Assembly (NCBI RefSeq): GCF_016859125.1
Contig: NZ_CP069338.1
Location: 6,573,501 to 6,637,500, forward strand
Source: Archangium violaceum
GTDB taxonomy: Bacteria; Myxococcota; Myxococcia; Myxococcales; Myxococcaceae
DNA: 64,000 nucleotides
Direction: 5' to 3'
Made by a program: the position numbers and the translations under genes. Shown here in pieces: positions 33,965-43,708 of the stretch (within the stretch, counting starts at the first letter, position 1; each line of letters starts with the position of its first letter). The notes under the pieces are model-generated. The model had not been told where the DNA came from. It did no database searches and saw nothing but the letters and a program-made list of their open reading frames with translations.

Positions 33965-35314
33965 ATGTTCAAGAAGCTGCTCATCGCCAACCGGGGTGAG
34001 ATTTCCCGGCGGATCAACACCGTGGCCAGGGGGATGGGGATCTCCACCGTGGCCGTGTACTCGGATGCGGACGCGGAGCTGCCCTTCGTGCGCGAAGCGG
34101 ACGAGGCGGTGCGCATCGGGCCCGCCGCCGCCAAGGACAGCTACCTGAACATCCCCGCCATTCTCGAGGCGGCGAGGTCCACCGGCGCGGATGCGGTGCA
34201 CCCCGGCTACGGCTTCGTCTCGGAGAACGCGGATTTCGCCACCGCCTGCAAGGCCGCCGGCATCACCTTCGTGGGTCCGCCGCCCGAGGCCATGCTGCGG
34301 ATGAAGGACAAGAGCCAGGCGCGCAAGCTGGTGGCCGCCGCGGGCGTGCCCATCGTCCCCGGCACCGAGGACGTGCTCCCGGACGTGGCCTCCGCGCTGG
34401 CCGCCGCCGAGCGCATCGGCTACCCGGTGCTCTGCAAGGCCGCGGGCGGTGGCGGTGGCATCGGCATGGCCGCGGCGAAGGACGCCGCCGAGTTGGAGAA
34501 GGTCTTCCGTCAGTGCACGGACCGCGCGAAGGCCGCCTTCGGCCGCGAGGGCGTGTACATCGAGCGCTACTTCCCGGCTCCGCGCCACATCGAGGTGCAG
34601 ATCCTCGGGGATCACCACGGTCACCTCATCCACTGCCTGGAGCGCGAGTGCTCCATCCAGCGCCGGCACCAGAAGGTGGTGGAGGAGGCTCCCTCGCCGC
34701 TGTTCGCCGACGGGCGCAACGCGGAGCTGTCGCAGAAGCTCTTCACGGCGGCCATCGCCGCGGCCAAGGCCTTCGGCTACGCCAATGCCGGCACGGTGGA
34801 GTTCCTCTACTCGGATGGCGACATCTACTTCATCGAGATGAACGCCCGGCTCCAGGTGGAGCACCCGGTGACGGAGCTGACCACGGGGTTGGATCTCATC
34901 GGCTGGCAGCTGCGCATCGCCGCTGGCGAGAAGCTCACCGTGAAGCAGGAGGACGTGAAGCGGCGTGGGGCGGCGCTCGAGTTCCGCATCTACGCGGAGG
35001 ACCCCGTGAAGTTCTTCCCCTCGCCGGGCCCGCTCAAGGTGTACCAGCCGCCCACGGGCGAGGGCGTGCGCCTGGACTCGGGCTACGCCGAGGGCAACAC
35101 CGTCACGCCGAACTACGATCCGATGATCGCCAAGCTCATCGTCTCGGGCGCCACGCGCGCCGAGGCCATCGAGCGCTCCATCCAGGCGCTCCAGGGCTTC
35201 CGCATCGAGGGCATCAAGACGAACATCCCCCTGCACCTGCGCATTCTGCAGGAGCCTGTCTTCCGCGCGGGGGACCTGAACACGCGCTTCCTGGAGCACC
35301 ACGCGAAGCCGTAA
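33965..35314 (+). CDS. accC: Biotin carboxylase subunit of an acyl-CoA carboxylase
   Basis: The enzyme uses ATP and bicarbonate to carboxylate biotin on a carrier protein. The 449-residue product starts MFKKLLIANRGE and has CKAAGGGGGIGM (ATP-grasp glycine loop), RHIEVQILGDHHG, ECSIQRRHQKVVEEAPS and EMNARLQVEHPVTE (catalytic loop), all canonical. A BCCP gene follows after 43 bases and an enoyl-CoA hydratase gene after that. Fatty acid synthesis is the default role. The short BCCP and the hydratase neighbour also fit a catabolic acyl-CoA carboxylase; the carboxyltransferase genes are not in the window. Confidence 0.94.
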   Translation: MFKKLLIANRGEISRRINTVARGMGISTVAVYSDADAELPFVREADEAVRIGPAAAKDSYLNIPAILEAARSTGADAVHPGYGFVSENADFATACKAAGITFVGPPPEAMLRMKDKSQARKLVAAAGVPIVPGTEDVLPDVASALAAAERIGYPVLCKAAGGGGGIGMAAAKDAAELEKVFRQCTDRAKAAFGREGVYIERYFPAPRHIEVQILGDHHGHLIHCLERECSIQRRHQKVVEEAPSPLFADGRNAELSQKLFTAAIAAAKAFGYANAGTVEFLYSDGDIYFIEMNARLQVEHPVTELTTGLDLIGWQLRIAAGEKLTVKQEDVKRRGAALEFRIYAEDPVKFFPSPGPLKVYQPPTGEGVRLDSGYAEGNTVTPNYDPMIAKLIVSGATRAEAIERSIQALQGFRIEGIKTNIPLHLRILQEPVFRAGDLNTRFLEHHAKP

Positions 35315-35357
35315 GTAGGGGACGCACAACACGCAGCACTCCAGGAGGAGCACAGCG

Positions 35358-35570
35358 ATGGCGGACGTGGCGGCGCACATCACCGGGACGGTGTGGAAGA
35401 TCGAGGTGCAGGTCGGACAGGCGGTCTCCGCGGGGGACACGCTCGTCATCCTCGAGTCCATGAAGATGGAGATGCCGGTCGAGGCGCCCGAGAGCGGCAC
35501 GGTGAAGGAGATCCGCTGCAAGGAGTCCCAGCCGGTCAACGAGGGCGACGTCCTCGTGGTGCTCGGGTAG
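35358..35570 (+). CDS. Short biotin carboxyl carrier protein
   Basis: The 70-residue product is only the biotinyl domain, with the biotin-accepting Lys36 in ILESMKMEMP and the flanking GTVWKIEVQVGQAV and PVNEGDVLVVLG strands. It lacks the Pro/Ala-rich N-terminal part of typical AccB proteins (about 150 aa). GGAGGA precedes ATG 35358. It must be the partner of the biotin carboxylase just upstream; a role in acetyl-, propionyl- or methylcrotonyl-type carboxylation cannot be separated by sequence. Confidence 0.93.
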   Translation: MADVAAHITGTVWKIEVQVGQAVSAGDTLVILESMKMEMPVEAPESGTVKEIRCKESQPVNEGDVLVVLG

Positions 35571-35585
35571 AGCGGGACGCGCGCG

Positions 35586-36359
35586 GTGCAGCCATCCTCC
35601 CTGCTCGTCGAGGACCGGGACGACGGTGTCCGGGTCCTCACCCTGTCCAACCCGGCGCGGCGCAACGCGCTCGACGACAGCCTGGTGGCCCGGCTGGACG
35701 AGGCGCTGGCCTCGGCTCCCGGCAAGGTGCGCGCCGTGCTCATCCGGGGAGCGGGAGGGACCTTCTGCTCGGGCTATGACCTGAACCTGCTGGCGGCGCC
35801 CACCGAGGACCGCCTGCCGGATGACGGGCTGATGGCGTGCTTCTCGCGACTGGAGTCGCTCCCGCTGCCCAGCGTCGCGCTGGTGCAGGGGTGGGCCTTC
35901 GGAGCGGGCTTCGATCTGGCGGCCGCGTGTGACTTCCGGGTGGGAGCGGAAGACGTCGTCTTCAGCATGCCCCCGGCGCGGCTGGGCATCGTCTACTCGC
36001 CGGACGGGCTGACGCGCACGGCCCGGCTGGTGGGCGTGGCCCGCGCGAAGAATCTCTTCCTCACCGCTCGGCGGCTGGATGGGAAGGAAGCGCTGGCCTG
36101 GGGCCTGTTGGACGAGTGCCTCCCGGCCGCGGACGCCGAGACGCGCGCCCTGGAGCTGTGCCGGACGCTCGCCGCGCAGGCGCCCCTGGCGGTGGCGGGG
36201 ATGAAGGAGACCTTCCGGTTGCTCACGCGGGCGGCGCTGTCCGACGCGGAGCGGGCGCACCTGCGCGAGGTGCGGGCCCGGGCCTTCGCCAGCGAGGACG
36301 CCCGGGAGGGCAGGGCGGCGTTCCTGGAGAAACGCACGCCCCGCTTTCGCGGCCAGTGA
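35586..36359 (+). CDS. Enoyl-CoA hydratase/isomerase family protein
   Basis: The 257-residue crotonase-fold product has NPARRNALDDSLVARLDEAL, the first oxyanion loop GAGGTFCSGYDLNLL and the second WAFGAGFDLAAACDFRVG. The position of the usual first catalytic Glu is filled by Gly/Phe (GAGFDLA) and the second region reads MPPARLGIVYSPDG, so hydratase activity is not certain; an isomerase or other crotonase reaction is possible. The start GTG 35586 is 15 bases after the BCCP stop, giving one operon with the carboxylase genes. Confidence 0.87.
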   Translation: MQPSSLLVEDRDDGVRVLTLSNPARRNALDDSLVARLDEALASAPGKVRAVLIRGAGGTFCSGYDLNLLAAPTEDRLPDDGLMACFSRLESLPLPSVALVQGWAFGAGFDLAAACDFRVGAEDVVFSMPPARLGIVYSPDGLTRTARLVGVARAKNLFLTARRLDGKEALAWGLLDECLPAADAETRALELCRTLAAQAPLAVAGMKETFRLLTRAALSDAERAHLREVRARAFASEDAREGRAAFLEKRTPRFRGQ

Positions 36360-36383
36360 GGCGGGCCGCCCCCTGACGGCGGC

Positions 36384-36977
<594 letters not shown>

Positions 36978-37064
36978 GAATCTTCTCCTCGTGTGAGGGG
37001 CGGGGGCCCGCAGCCCGGGAAGCCGCACACGCCAGGGGGGTGGCGTGCGCGGCGCTCTTCCGGG

Positions 37065-38861
37065 CTACTTGCCACCTCCCGGTTGTTTCTGACTCTTCTC
37101 GTAGTCGGCAACCAGCTTCTTCACGCCAGCGGCCATCTCATGGTCGGGCGCGAGTCGTAGGAACTCGCGGTAGTACTGAGCGCCTTCGTCCGGACGCTTG
37201 CGCCGGGCCACCGTCGCGCCCAGTGCGAGATAGCAGGGCGCGTAGTTGGGCTCGAGGGCGATGCATTTCTTCAGGACGGACTCGGCCTCGGGAAGCTGCT
37301 GCTTGCGCACCAGCGTCACGCCATCGTCGTAGAGCTGCTTGACCTGCTGCTCCGTGGAGGGGCGGCGCGCCGTGCCCGTTGCCGTGCCACCCGCGGGAGG
37401 CTTGCTGGTACCGGACTTCGCCGACGTCTCGAGCGCGGCCTCCACCTTTTCCTTGAGCGCGGTGTGCTCCTCGGCGAAGGCGAGCGTGCCCTCGGAGGCC
37501 TCGAGGTACTTCTGGGCCTCCGGGAGCCGGTTCGCGTCGAACTCCTTCTGCGCCTGGTCGATGTTGTGCTTCGACTCCTGCTCGGCCCGGGCCTGCTTCA
37601 GCAGTTCCTCGGCCTCGGTGGGGCGCTGGCCCTTGGCGTCCTGGACGGACTCGAGCGTGGCCACCGCCGTGTCGAAGTCACGCGCGTCGATGGCGGCCCG
37701 GGCGCTCTGGAGCTTCTCCTCGATGGGGAGGGAGGACCCGGCGGGTTGCTTCTCCGCGCCGGATGCCGGCTCCTGGCGCGCCTGCGCCGGATTGGACGGC
37801 TGCGCCTGCCGTGGCTTCTTCTCCACCGCGACCGGCTGGGGCGGGACAACGGGGGTGGCGGGGGTCTCTCCCAGGAGGAACCAGGCCACGCCTCCGCCCA
37901 CGCCGAGCAGGACGCAGCCCACGAGGGCCAGCACGAGCCCCTTCTTCGATCCCTTGGAAGTCCCCTCGTGCGTCAGTCCCTCGGCGCTCTGGCCCGGGCC
38001 GATGAAGCGCAGCTTCACGTGGCCCAGCTCGATGAGGTCTCCGTGCGAGAGCGGCGCCTGCGCGTAGCTCTCACCGTTGACGGCCATCCCGTTGGCCGAC
38101 TGCATGTCGATGATGCGCCACTCGCCCGAGTCCTCGCGGACGATCTTGGCGTGCGTGCGCGACAGCGAGCGGTGGTCGATGGTGATGTCGTTGTCGTCGG
38201 TGCGGCCGATCCGCACCTCCGTGCGGAGGCAGGCGAACTCCTGCCCCTTGAGCTCGGCGCTCACCACCAACAGGTGCGGGGCTTCCGCCGCGTCCACCGG
38301 GGACACCCTGCGGGGCCGGTTCATCTCCACCTGATCCATCCGGATCACCGCGGTGGAGTTGCGGCGCTGCTCGGACGGAGTGGGTGTGGGCGCCTCGTCC
38401 TCTTCCTCCTCCTCCTCGTGGCGGGCGGCGGGGACGTCCGGCTCCGTCTGGGCGGCTTTGGCCTGCAGCTCGTCCATGGCGGCCTGCAGGGCCGCCGCGG
38501 GCAGCCGGATGGTGGGCGCGCCTACCTGATGCTGCGGCTGGGGCGGAGGTTGGGGTGGGGGCTGGGCGGCGGCTTCGCGCTGCACGGCCAGGTCGTAGTC
38601 GCCGATCTGGATGAGGTCTCCGTCCGCGAGCTGGGCATGCCCCTGGATGCGCTCACCGTTGATGCGCACCCCGTTGTAGCTGCCCAGGTCCTCCACCAGT
38701 ACGTGCCCGTTCTGGCGCACCAGGCGTGCATGGCGACGCGACACGTTTCGCTCGGTCAGGCGGATGGTGTTTCCCTCCTGACGACCGATCGTGATCTCGT
38801 CCCGCACGAAGGGGACTACAGTCTTTCGCCCCTCGTCGTCTTCGATGATGAGCTTCAGCAC
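37065..38861 (-). CDS. Membrane protein with two FHA domains and C-terminal TPR
   Basis: The 598-residue product has an N-terminal FHA domain (about 1-85: GRQEGNTIRLTERNVSRRHA, DLGSYNGVRING), a Pro/Gln/Glu-rich linker, and a second FHA domain (about 200-290: RIGRTDDNDITIDHRSLSRT, SANGMAVNG). One membrane helix follows (GLVLALVGCVLLGVGGGVAWFL region), then TPR-like repeats in the periplasm. FHA domains bind phosphothreonine, so it is probably a target or scaffold of Ser/Thr kinases. The GTG start at 38861 begins the first FHA strand. It lies next to the REC-XRE regulator. Confidence 0.85.
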   Translation of the reverse strand: MLKLIIEDDEGRKTVVPFVRDEITIGRQEGNTIRLTERNVSRRHARLVRQNGHVLVEDLGSYNGVRINGERIQGHAQLADGDLIQIGDYDLAVQREAAAQPPPQPPPQPQHQVGAPTIRLPAAALQAAMDELQAKAAQTEPDVPAARHEEEEEEDEAPTPTPSEQRRNSTAVIRMDQVEMNRPRRVSPVDAAEAPHLLVVSAELKGQEFACLRTEVRIGRTDDNDITIDHRSLSRTHAKIVREDSGEWRIIDMQSANGMAVNGESYAQAPLSHGDLIELGHVKLRFIGPGQSAEGLTHEGTSKGSKKGLVLALVGCVLLGVGGGVAWFLLGETPATPVVPPQPVAVEKKPRQAQPSNPAQARQEPASGAEKQPAGSSLPIEEKLQSARAAIDARDFDTAVATLESVQDAKGQRPTEAEELLKQARAEQESKHNIDQAQKEFDANRLPEAQKYLEASEGTLAFAEEHTALKEKVEAALETSAKSGTSKPPAGGTATGTARRPSTEQQVKQLYDDGVTLVRKQQLPEAESVLKKCIALEPNYAPCYLALGATVARRKRPDEGAQYYREFLRLAPDHEMAAGVKKLVADYEKSQKQPGGGK

Positions 38862-39496
38862 GGGTTGGGTCCCCTTACAGCTATAGCAGAACGCCCCTGA
38901 GCATCTCAAGGAGGGCATCCACCCCAAATGACAGGGATTTTCCCGCAGGAAGGAGCCTGCGGGGGTCGGTTGTCTATCGGACAGATGGCCGCGAGCCCGC
39001 TCAGGATGCCCCGCATATAAGGAGGACCTGATGGGGGCGGGACGCCGCTGCCCACCTCGGGGGTGAGAATGGAGGGAATGGTACGGTGCGTGCACCAGGC
39101 GAGCCGTCGTGCGCCTGATGGTTCTCCGGCCCCTCCCAGACGCGCGCTCCAGGCCCTCAGGGCGGTGCCACTCCGGGCCTCGGTGACGAGCAGCCGGTGG
39201 GTGTTGATCCACGGCGTGCCCTTGCCGCGGCTGGGGCAGCAGGACGCGCTCGAGGGGGCGATCGCTCTTCCGTGCCATCCACGTCCAGCTCATGCGTGGG
39301 GGCGGCGAGACAGCGTTGGGAGTCAAGACACATGCCCTCGCCCGGTGAGCGACCCGGCGAGGGGGGCGATGTGCAGATGGATGTGCAGTTCCGGGCACGA
39401 TGCGCGGCAGACTGCTCGGCGCCGGGCTCCGGCGGAGGTCGACCGGAGCGGGAGGCAGGGATATAAGGCCGCGACCCGCGCCAGGCGCGTGGGCCC
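38862..39496. other. 635-bp region without a convincing gene
   Basis: I see no frame with coding character on either strand. A strong ribosome-binding sequence AAGGAGG (39019-39025) precedes ATG 39031, but that frame is only 11 codons before TGA. It could be a leader peptide for the genes downstream or chance. The region must hold the promoters for the FHA gene and the GT39 operon. Confidence 0.5.
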
Positions 39497-41806
39497 ATGC
39501 GGATGGAGGCGTGTTTCCCCGTGTCGAGCAACGGAGCTGAGCAGGAGCCGCAGACCTTCACCGAGGCCATCCTCGGCAAGGGCATCCACCAGGAGTCATG
39601 GGCGAAGCGCTGGATGGCGTTGGAGCCGTCGCTGCGCGTGGCGCTGGCGACGGCCGCCTTCGCGGCACTGCTCTTCATCCCCTACCTGGGCGCGGTGGGC
39701 CTGTGGGACTGCTGGGAGCCACACTACGGCGAGGTGGGTCGCGAGATGATCCAGCGCCGCGACTACGTGTTCCCCTTCTGGGAGAACGCGTGGTTCTTCT
39801 CCAAGCCACCGCTCACCATGTGGATGCAGGCGCTGGGGATGCAGGTGGTGGGCGCGATGCGCAGCGAGGGCGCGCTGGGGCTCTACACCGAGTGGGGCAT
39901 GCGGATCCCCTTCGCGCTGCTGAGCATCACGGCGGTGTCGCTGCTGTCGATGGCGGTGGCGCGCGTGGTGAACCGGCGCGCGGGCCTGGCCACGGGCTTC
40001 GTGCTGGCCACCATGCCGCTCTACTTCCTGCTCACCCGGCAAACGGTGACGGACACGCCCTTCGTCACCACGCTGGTGTGCGCCATGGCGTGCGCGATCA
40101 TCGGCCAGCTCGACGACACCACGAAGCACCGCGCCGGCTGGTGGTACGCCTTCTACGTCTTCGCGGGCCTGTCCACCCTGGCCAAGGGTCTGCTGGGCGT
40201 GGGCCTGCCGGCCGTCATCCTCGTCCTCTACGCGCTCTTCGCCGTCATCCCCTACGACGCGGCGAGCCTCAACGCGCACCTGCGCTGGCTGCTGGAGGGC
40301 TCCTTCCGCGCCGAGGTCCGCGAGGGCAAGCAGCCCATGCCGGTGTTGTGGGGGCAGATGTACAAGATGAAGCTGGGCACCGGCATCCTCGTGTTCTGCG
40401 CGGTGGCCGTGCCCTGGTACCTGGTGCTGAGCCTCTTCGACGGCGTGGACGACGAGGGCAAGCTCTTCTGGTACCGCTTCTTCATCCACGACCACCTCAA
40501 CCGCCTGAGCGCGGGCGTGCACACCACCACGCCGGGCGGCACCTTCATCTACTTCATCGAGCAGGGGGGCTTCGGCATCTTCCCCTGGGTGGCGCTGGTG
40601 CCGGGGGCCTTCGCGCTGGTGTCCCGGCTGCGGCCCCGCTCGAGTGACAAGGCGGACCACCTGGCCCTCATCGCCGCGCTGTGGGTGGCCTTCTCCTTCA
40701 CCCTGCTGGCCTCCTCGGCCACCAAGTTCCACCACTACGTCTTCCCGGTGTTGCCGGGCCTGGCCGTCCTCATCGCCCTCTTCGTGAACAAGCTGTGGGA
40801 GGAGGGCATCTCCGCCCACGTGATGAGCCTCGTCTTCGGGCTCGTCCTCTTCATCCTCGTGGGCCATGACCTGGCCAACAACCCGAAGAACTTCACCGAC
40901 CTCTTCGTCTACAACTACGACCGGCCCTACCCCTTCGACCTCGTCACCAAGCCCATCGCCATGTTCGCCTCCCGCCCGCTGTGGGTGGGGGACCTGGTGA
41001 CGCTGGTGCTGCTCTGCGTGGGCGCCTACCTCGCGGTGGGTGTGTTCCAGGCGAAGTCCGGCTCCTCGGTGTACGCGCGCGCGGTGGCGCTGCTGTGCCT
41101 GGCGGTGGGCGGCGCCTTCCTCGTGCCCATGGCCATGCGCGGGGTGCCCGCCACGCCGCTGATGGGCGTGGCCCTGTTCCTCGTGGGCGCCTGGGTGGCG
41201 TGGCAGGCCTACCGGGCGCCGGTGGACGCGCGCACGTCGTTGTGGCTCTTCGCCTCGGCCCTGCTGCTGGTGGGCGCGATGTCCGCCGTGCGTGGCTTCC
41301 GCGCCCCGGTGGCGAGCGACTCGCTCCTCAAGTCCCTGTCCGCGCCCGTCAACGTGAAGATGGCCCTGGGCTTCGTCTTCACCGTGGCCGGTGGCCTGGC
41401 CGTGGTGGCGGCGCTGCAGCGCGCCCGGGTGATGCTGTACGGCACCTTCTGGGCGCTCGCGGCCGGCTTCGCCCTCTGGTTCAACTGGGGCCACTGGGTG
41501 GACCTGTCCCACCACTGGACGCAGCGAGACCTGTTCTGGCGCTACTACGCCCAGCGCAAGCCGGACGAGCCCATCACCGCCTTCATGATGAACTGGCGCG
41601 GAGAGACCTTCTACTCGCGCAACCAGGTGAAGCAGATCCGCGAGCCGGGCAAGCTCAAGCCCTTCGTGTCGCAGCCCGGCCGCGAGTGGGCCCTGGTGGA
41701 GCACAACCGGCTCGGCGTGCTGCGGCAGGCCGCGGGCACCGACAAGGTCATCACCGTCATCGACCGCGACATCAACAACAAGTTCGTCCTGGTGAGCATC
41801 GATTGA
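39497..41806 (+). CDS. GT39 family (ArnT/PMT-like) membrane glycosyltransferase
   Basis: The 769-residue product has about a dozen membrane helices and the family signature on the first outer loop, GLWDCWEPHYGEVGREM, where the acidic residues bind metal and sugar-phospholipid. FFSKPPLTMWMQALGM and TRQTVTDTPFV are also typical of ArnT/Pmt-like transferases that move a sugar from a polyprenyl carrier to a lipid or protein. The ATG at 39497 is in frame with the first helix; ATG 39503 is an alternative. Its stop overlaps the ABC transporter start. The acceptor is unknown. Confidence 0.87.
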   Translation: MRMEACFPVSSNGAEQEPQTFTEAILGKGIHQESWAKRWMALEPSLRVALATAAFAALLFIPYLGAVGLWDCWEPHYGEVGREMIQRRDYVFPFWENAWFFSKPPLTMWMQALGMQVVGAMRSEGALGLYTEWGMRIPFALLSITAVSLLSMAVARVVNRRAGLATGFVLATMPLYFLLTRQTVTDTPFVTTLVCAMACAIIGQLDDTTKHRAGWWYAFYVFAGLSTLAKGLLGVGLPAVILVLYALFAVIPYDAASLNAHLRWLLEGSFRAEVREGKQPMPVLWGQMYKMKLGTGILVFCAVAVPWYLVLSLFDGVDDEGKLFWYRFFIHDHLNRLSAGVHTTTPGGTFIYFIEQGGFGIFPWVALVPGAFALVSRLRPRSSDKADHLALIAALWVAFSFTLLASSATKFHHYVFPVLPGLAVLIALFVNKLWEEGISAHVMSLVFGLVLFILVGHDLANNPKNFTDLFVYNYDRPYPFDLVTKPIAMFASRPLWVGDLVTLVLLCVGAYLAVGVFQAKSGSSVYARAVALLCLAVGGAFLVPMAMRGVPATPLMGVALFLVGAWVAWQAYRAPVDARTSLWLFASALLLVGAMSAVRGFRAPVASDSLLKSLSAPVNVKMALGFVFTVAGGLAVVAALQRARVMLYGTFWALAAGFALWFNWGHWVDLSHHWTQRDLFWRYYAQRKPDEPITAFMMNWRGETFYSRNQVKQIREPGKLKPFVSQPGREWALVEHNRLGVLRQAAGTDKVITVIDRDINNKFVLVSID

Positions 41807-42720
41807 GCGGCATCTCCGTCCAGGGGGTCGCCAAGCGCTTCGGTGCGCGCACCGCGGTGGAGGGGTTGACCTTCGACGTCCGCCCGGGCGAGGTGTTCGG
41901 CCTGCTCGGGCCCAACGGCGCGGGGAAGACGACCACGGTGCGCATGCTCACCGGGCTCCTCCAGCCCTCGGAGGGCGAGGCGCGCGTCTGGGGCCACTCG
42001 GTGCGCACGGATGGCGAGTCGCTGCGCCGCGTGGTGGGCCTGCTCACCGAGCAACCCGGGCTCTATGAGCGGCTCAGCGCGCGCGACAACCTGCGCTTCT
42101 TCATGAAGCTGCACGAGTTGGACGAGCGCGAGGCCTGGCCACGTGCCCTCGCCTACCTGGAGCGCTTCGGGCTGGCGGGCCGGGAGAACGACCCCTGCGG
42201 GAGCTTCTCCAAGGGCATGCGGCAGAAGCTGGCCATCGTGCGCACGCTGGTGCACGACCCCAAGGTCATCTTCCTGGACGAGCCCACGAGCGGGTTGGAT
42301 CCGGAGTCGGCGCGCACCGTGCGTGACGCGGTGGCGGAGTTGGCGGCGGAGGGGCGCACCATCGTGCTGTGCTCGCACAACCTGGCCGAGGTGGAGCGGC
42401 TGTGCACGCGGGTGGCGGTGGTGAAGGGACGGTTGCTGGCGATGGCCCCGTTGAAGGAATTGCGGCGAGCGGGCAGCGCGCTGGACGTGAAGGTGGAGGG
42501 CGGGGCCGAGCGCTTCGTCCCGGCGCTGGCGGCGCTGCCCTTCGCCCCCAACGTGCTCGCCGAGGGCGCGCGGCTGCGGGTGATGCTGGAGGACGAGTCG
42601 CACGCCCCGGACGTGGTGGCGTGTCTGGTGGGCGCGGGAGCGCGTGTGCACAGCGCGGTGCCGGCCCAGCGTCCGCTCGAGGAGGTCTACCTGGAGCTCA
42701 TCCGCGAGGGGAGGGTCTGA
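41803..42720 (+). CDS. ABC-2 type transporter ATP-binding protein
   Basis: The 305-residue product has Walker A GPNGAGKTTT, signature SFSKGMRQKLAIV, Walker B VIFLDEPTSGLDPE and H-loop CSHNL. This is the DrrA-like type that pairs with ABC-2 permeases. The start is TTG 41803, which overlaps the stop of the glycosyltransferase (TTGA), so translation is coupled. The permease follows after two bases. The substrate is not predictable; the operon suggests a glycoconjugate or lipid exporter. Confidence 0.93.
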   Translation: MSGISVQGVAKRFGARTAVEGLTFDVRPGEVFGLLGPNGAGKTTTVRMLTGLLQPSEGEARVWGHSVRTDGESLRRVVGLLTEQPGLYERLSARDNLRFFMKLHELDEREAWPRALAYLERFGLAGRENDPCGSFSKGMRQKLAIVRTLVHDPKVIFLDEPTSGLDPESARTVRDAVAELAAEGRTIVLCSHNLAEVERLCTRVAVVKGRLLAMAPLKELRRAGSALDVKVEGGAERFVPALAALPFAPNVLAEGARLRVMLEDESHAPDVVACLVGAGARVHSAVPAQRPLEEVYLELIREGRV

Positions 42721-42722
42721 GC

Positions 42723-43523
42723 ATGGCGTTCCATTCCCGTCGCGCGCTGGCCGTCTTCTGGAAGGACTTCCTGGATCTGCGCAGGAACCCGTCGCTGCTG
42801 CTGGCCATGGCGGCGCTGCCCATGGTGCTGGTGGTGGTGCCGATGATCGTCGTCTGGACCTACGTGAGGGATCCGAACGACACCAACCTGCGGGTGCTCG
42901 CGCTCTACTACGATCCGAGCCTGCCCCTGGGCGCCAACGCGGGGCGCTTCCTGGTGGAGCGCACGCTGCTGGACTGGTTCGGCATGTTCCTGGTGATGCC
43001 GGTGTTCGTCCCCATCCTCATCTCCTCGCAGAGCGTGGCGGGGGAGAAGGAGCGGCGCACTCTGGAGCCGTTGCTGGCCTCGCCGGTGACGGCGGTGGAA
43101 CTGGTGGCGGGCAAGAGCCTGGCCTCGCTGGTGCCCGCGGTGCTGATTACGTGGGTGGCCTTCGCGCTGCTGTGCGTGGGCGTGGACGTGGTGGCGTGGC
43201 CGTTGGGCCAGGGGCTCCTGATGCCCAACATGCTGTGGCTCTTCGGGGTGATGGTGCTGGCGCCGCTGTTCGCCTTCTTCGGCAACGGTGTGGCGGTGCT
43301 CATCTCCGCGCGCGTGGCCGATGCGCGCACGGCCCAGCAGCTCTCCGCCCTGGTGGTATTGCCGCTCGTGGGGCTGGTAGCGGGACAGGTGGCCGGTTTC
43401 CTGAACGCCGGGCCAGGCTATTATGCCCTGCAGGGCGCGGTGGTGTTGCTGCTTGACGCGGTGCTTCTCTGGGTCAGCGTCCGTTTGCTGGAGCGCGAGC
43501 GCCTCATCAGCCGCTGGGGGTAG
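42723..43523 (+). CDS. ABC-2 type transporter permease
   Basis: The 266-residue product has an N-terminal cytoplasmic segment (RRALAVFWKDFLDLRRN), then six predicted helices, and the ABC-2 motif VAGEKERRTLEPLLASPV between the second and third. It is the membrane partner of the ATPase just upstream, and probably works as a homodimer. ATG 42723 is two bases after the ATPase stop. Confidence 0.92.
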   Translation: MAFHSRRALAVFWKDFLDLRRNPSLLLAMAALPMVLVVVPMIVVWTYVRDPNDTNLRVLALYYDPSLPLGANAGRFLVERTLLDWFGMFLVMPVFVPILISSQSVAGEKERRTLEPLLASPVTAVELVAGKSLASLVPAVLITWVAFALLCVGVDVVAWPLGQGLLMPNMLWLFGVMVLAPLFAFFGNGVAVLISARVADARTAQQLSALVVLPLVGLVAGQVAGFLNAGPGYYALQGAVVLLLDAVLLWVSVRLLERERLISRWG

Positions 43524-43708
43524 CCGGGCGGACGCTCCCCTACCGGGTTGACTGGCCAAGGGTGCGGAACCTCTGGCATGTTCCGGGGGGCAGGCCGGTT
43601 GCAGTGCGATCGGCGGGCATGCAATGGACCCGGTCGCTATGCGTTAGAGGGGTAGGCGGCGTTGGGCTCCCGGTGTCGACGCGGTCTCTAGGAGGCGACG
43701 AAAGCACG

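Noticed and set aside
36365-36383. GCCGCC/GGCGGC hairpin between the hydratase and REC-XRE genes as a terminator
   Set aside because: Only six base pairs and no T-run; chance is likely in GC-rich DNA.
39596-41704. 702-codon open frame on the minus strand inside the GT39 gene
   Set aside because: It is a His/Glu/Gln-rich shadow of the glycosyltransferase reading frame; the plus-strand protein has clear family motifs and membrane helices.
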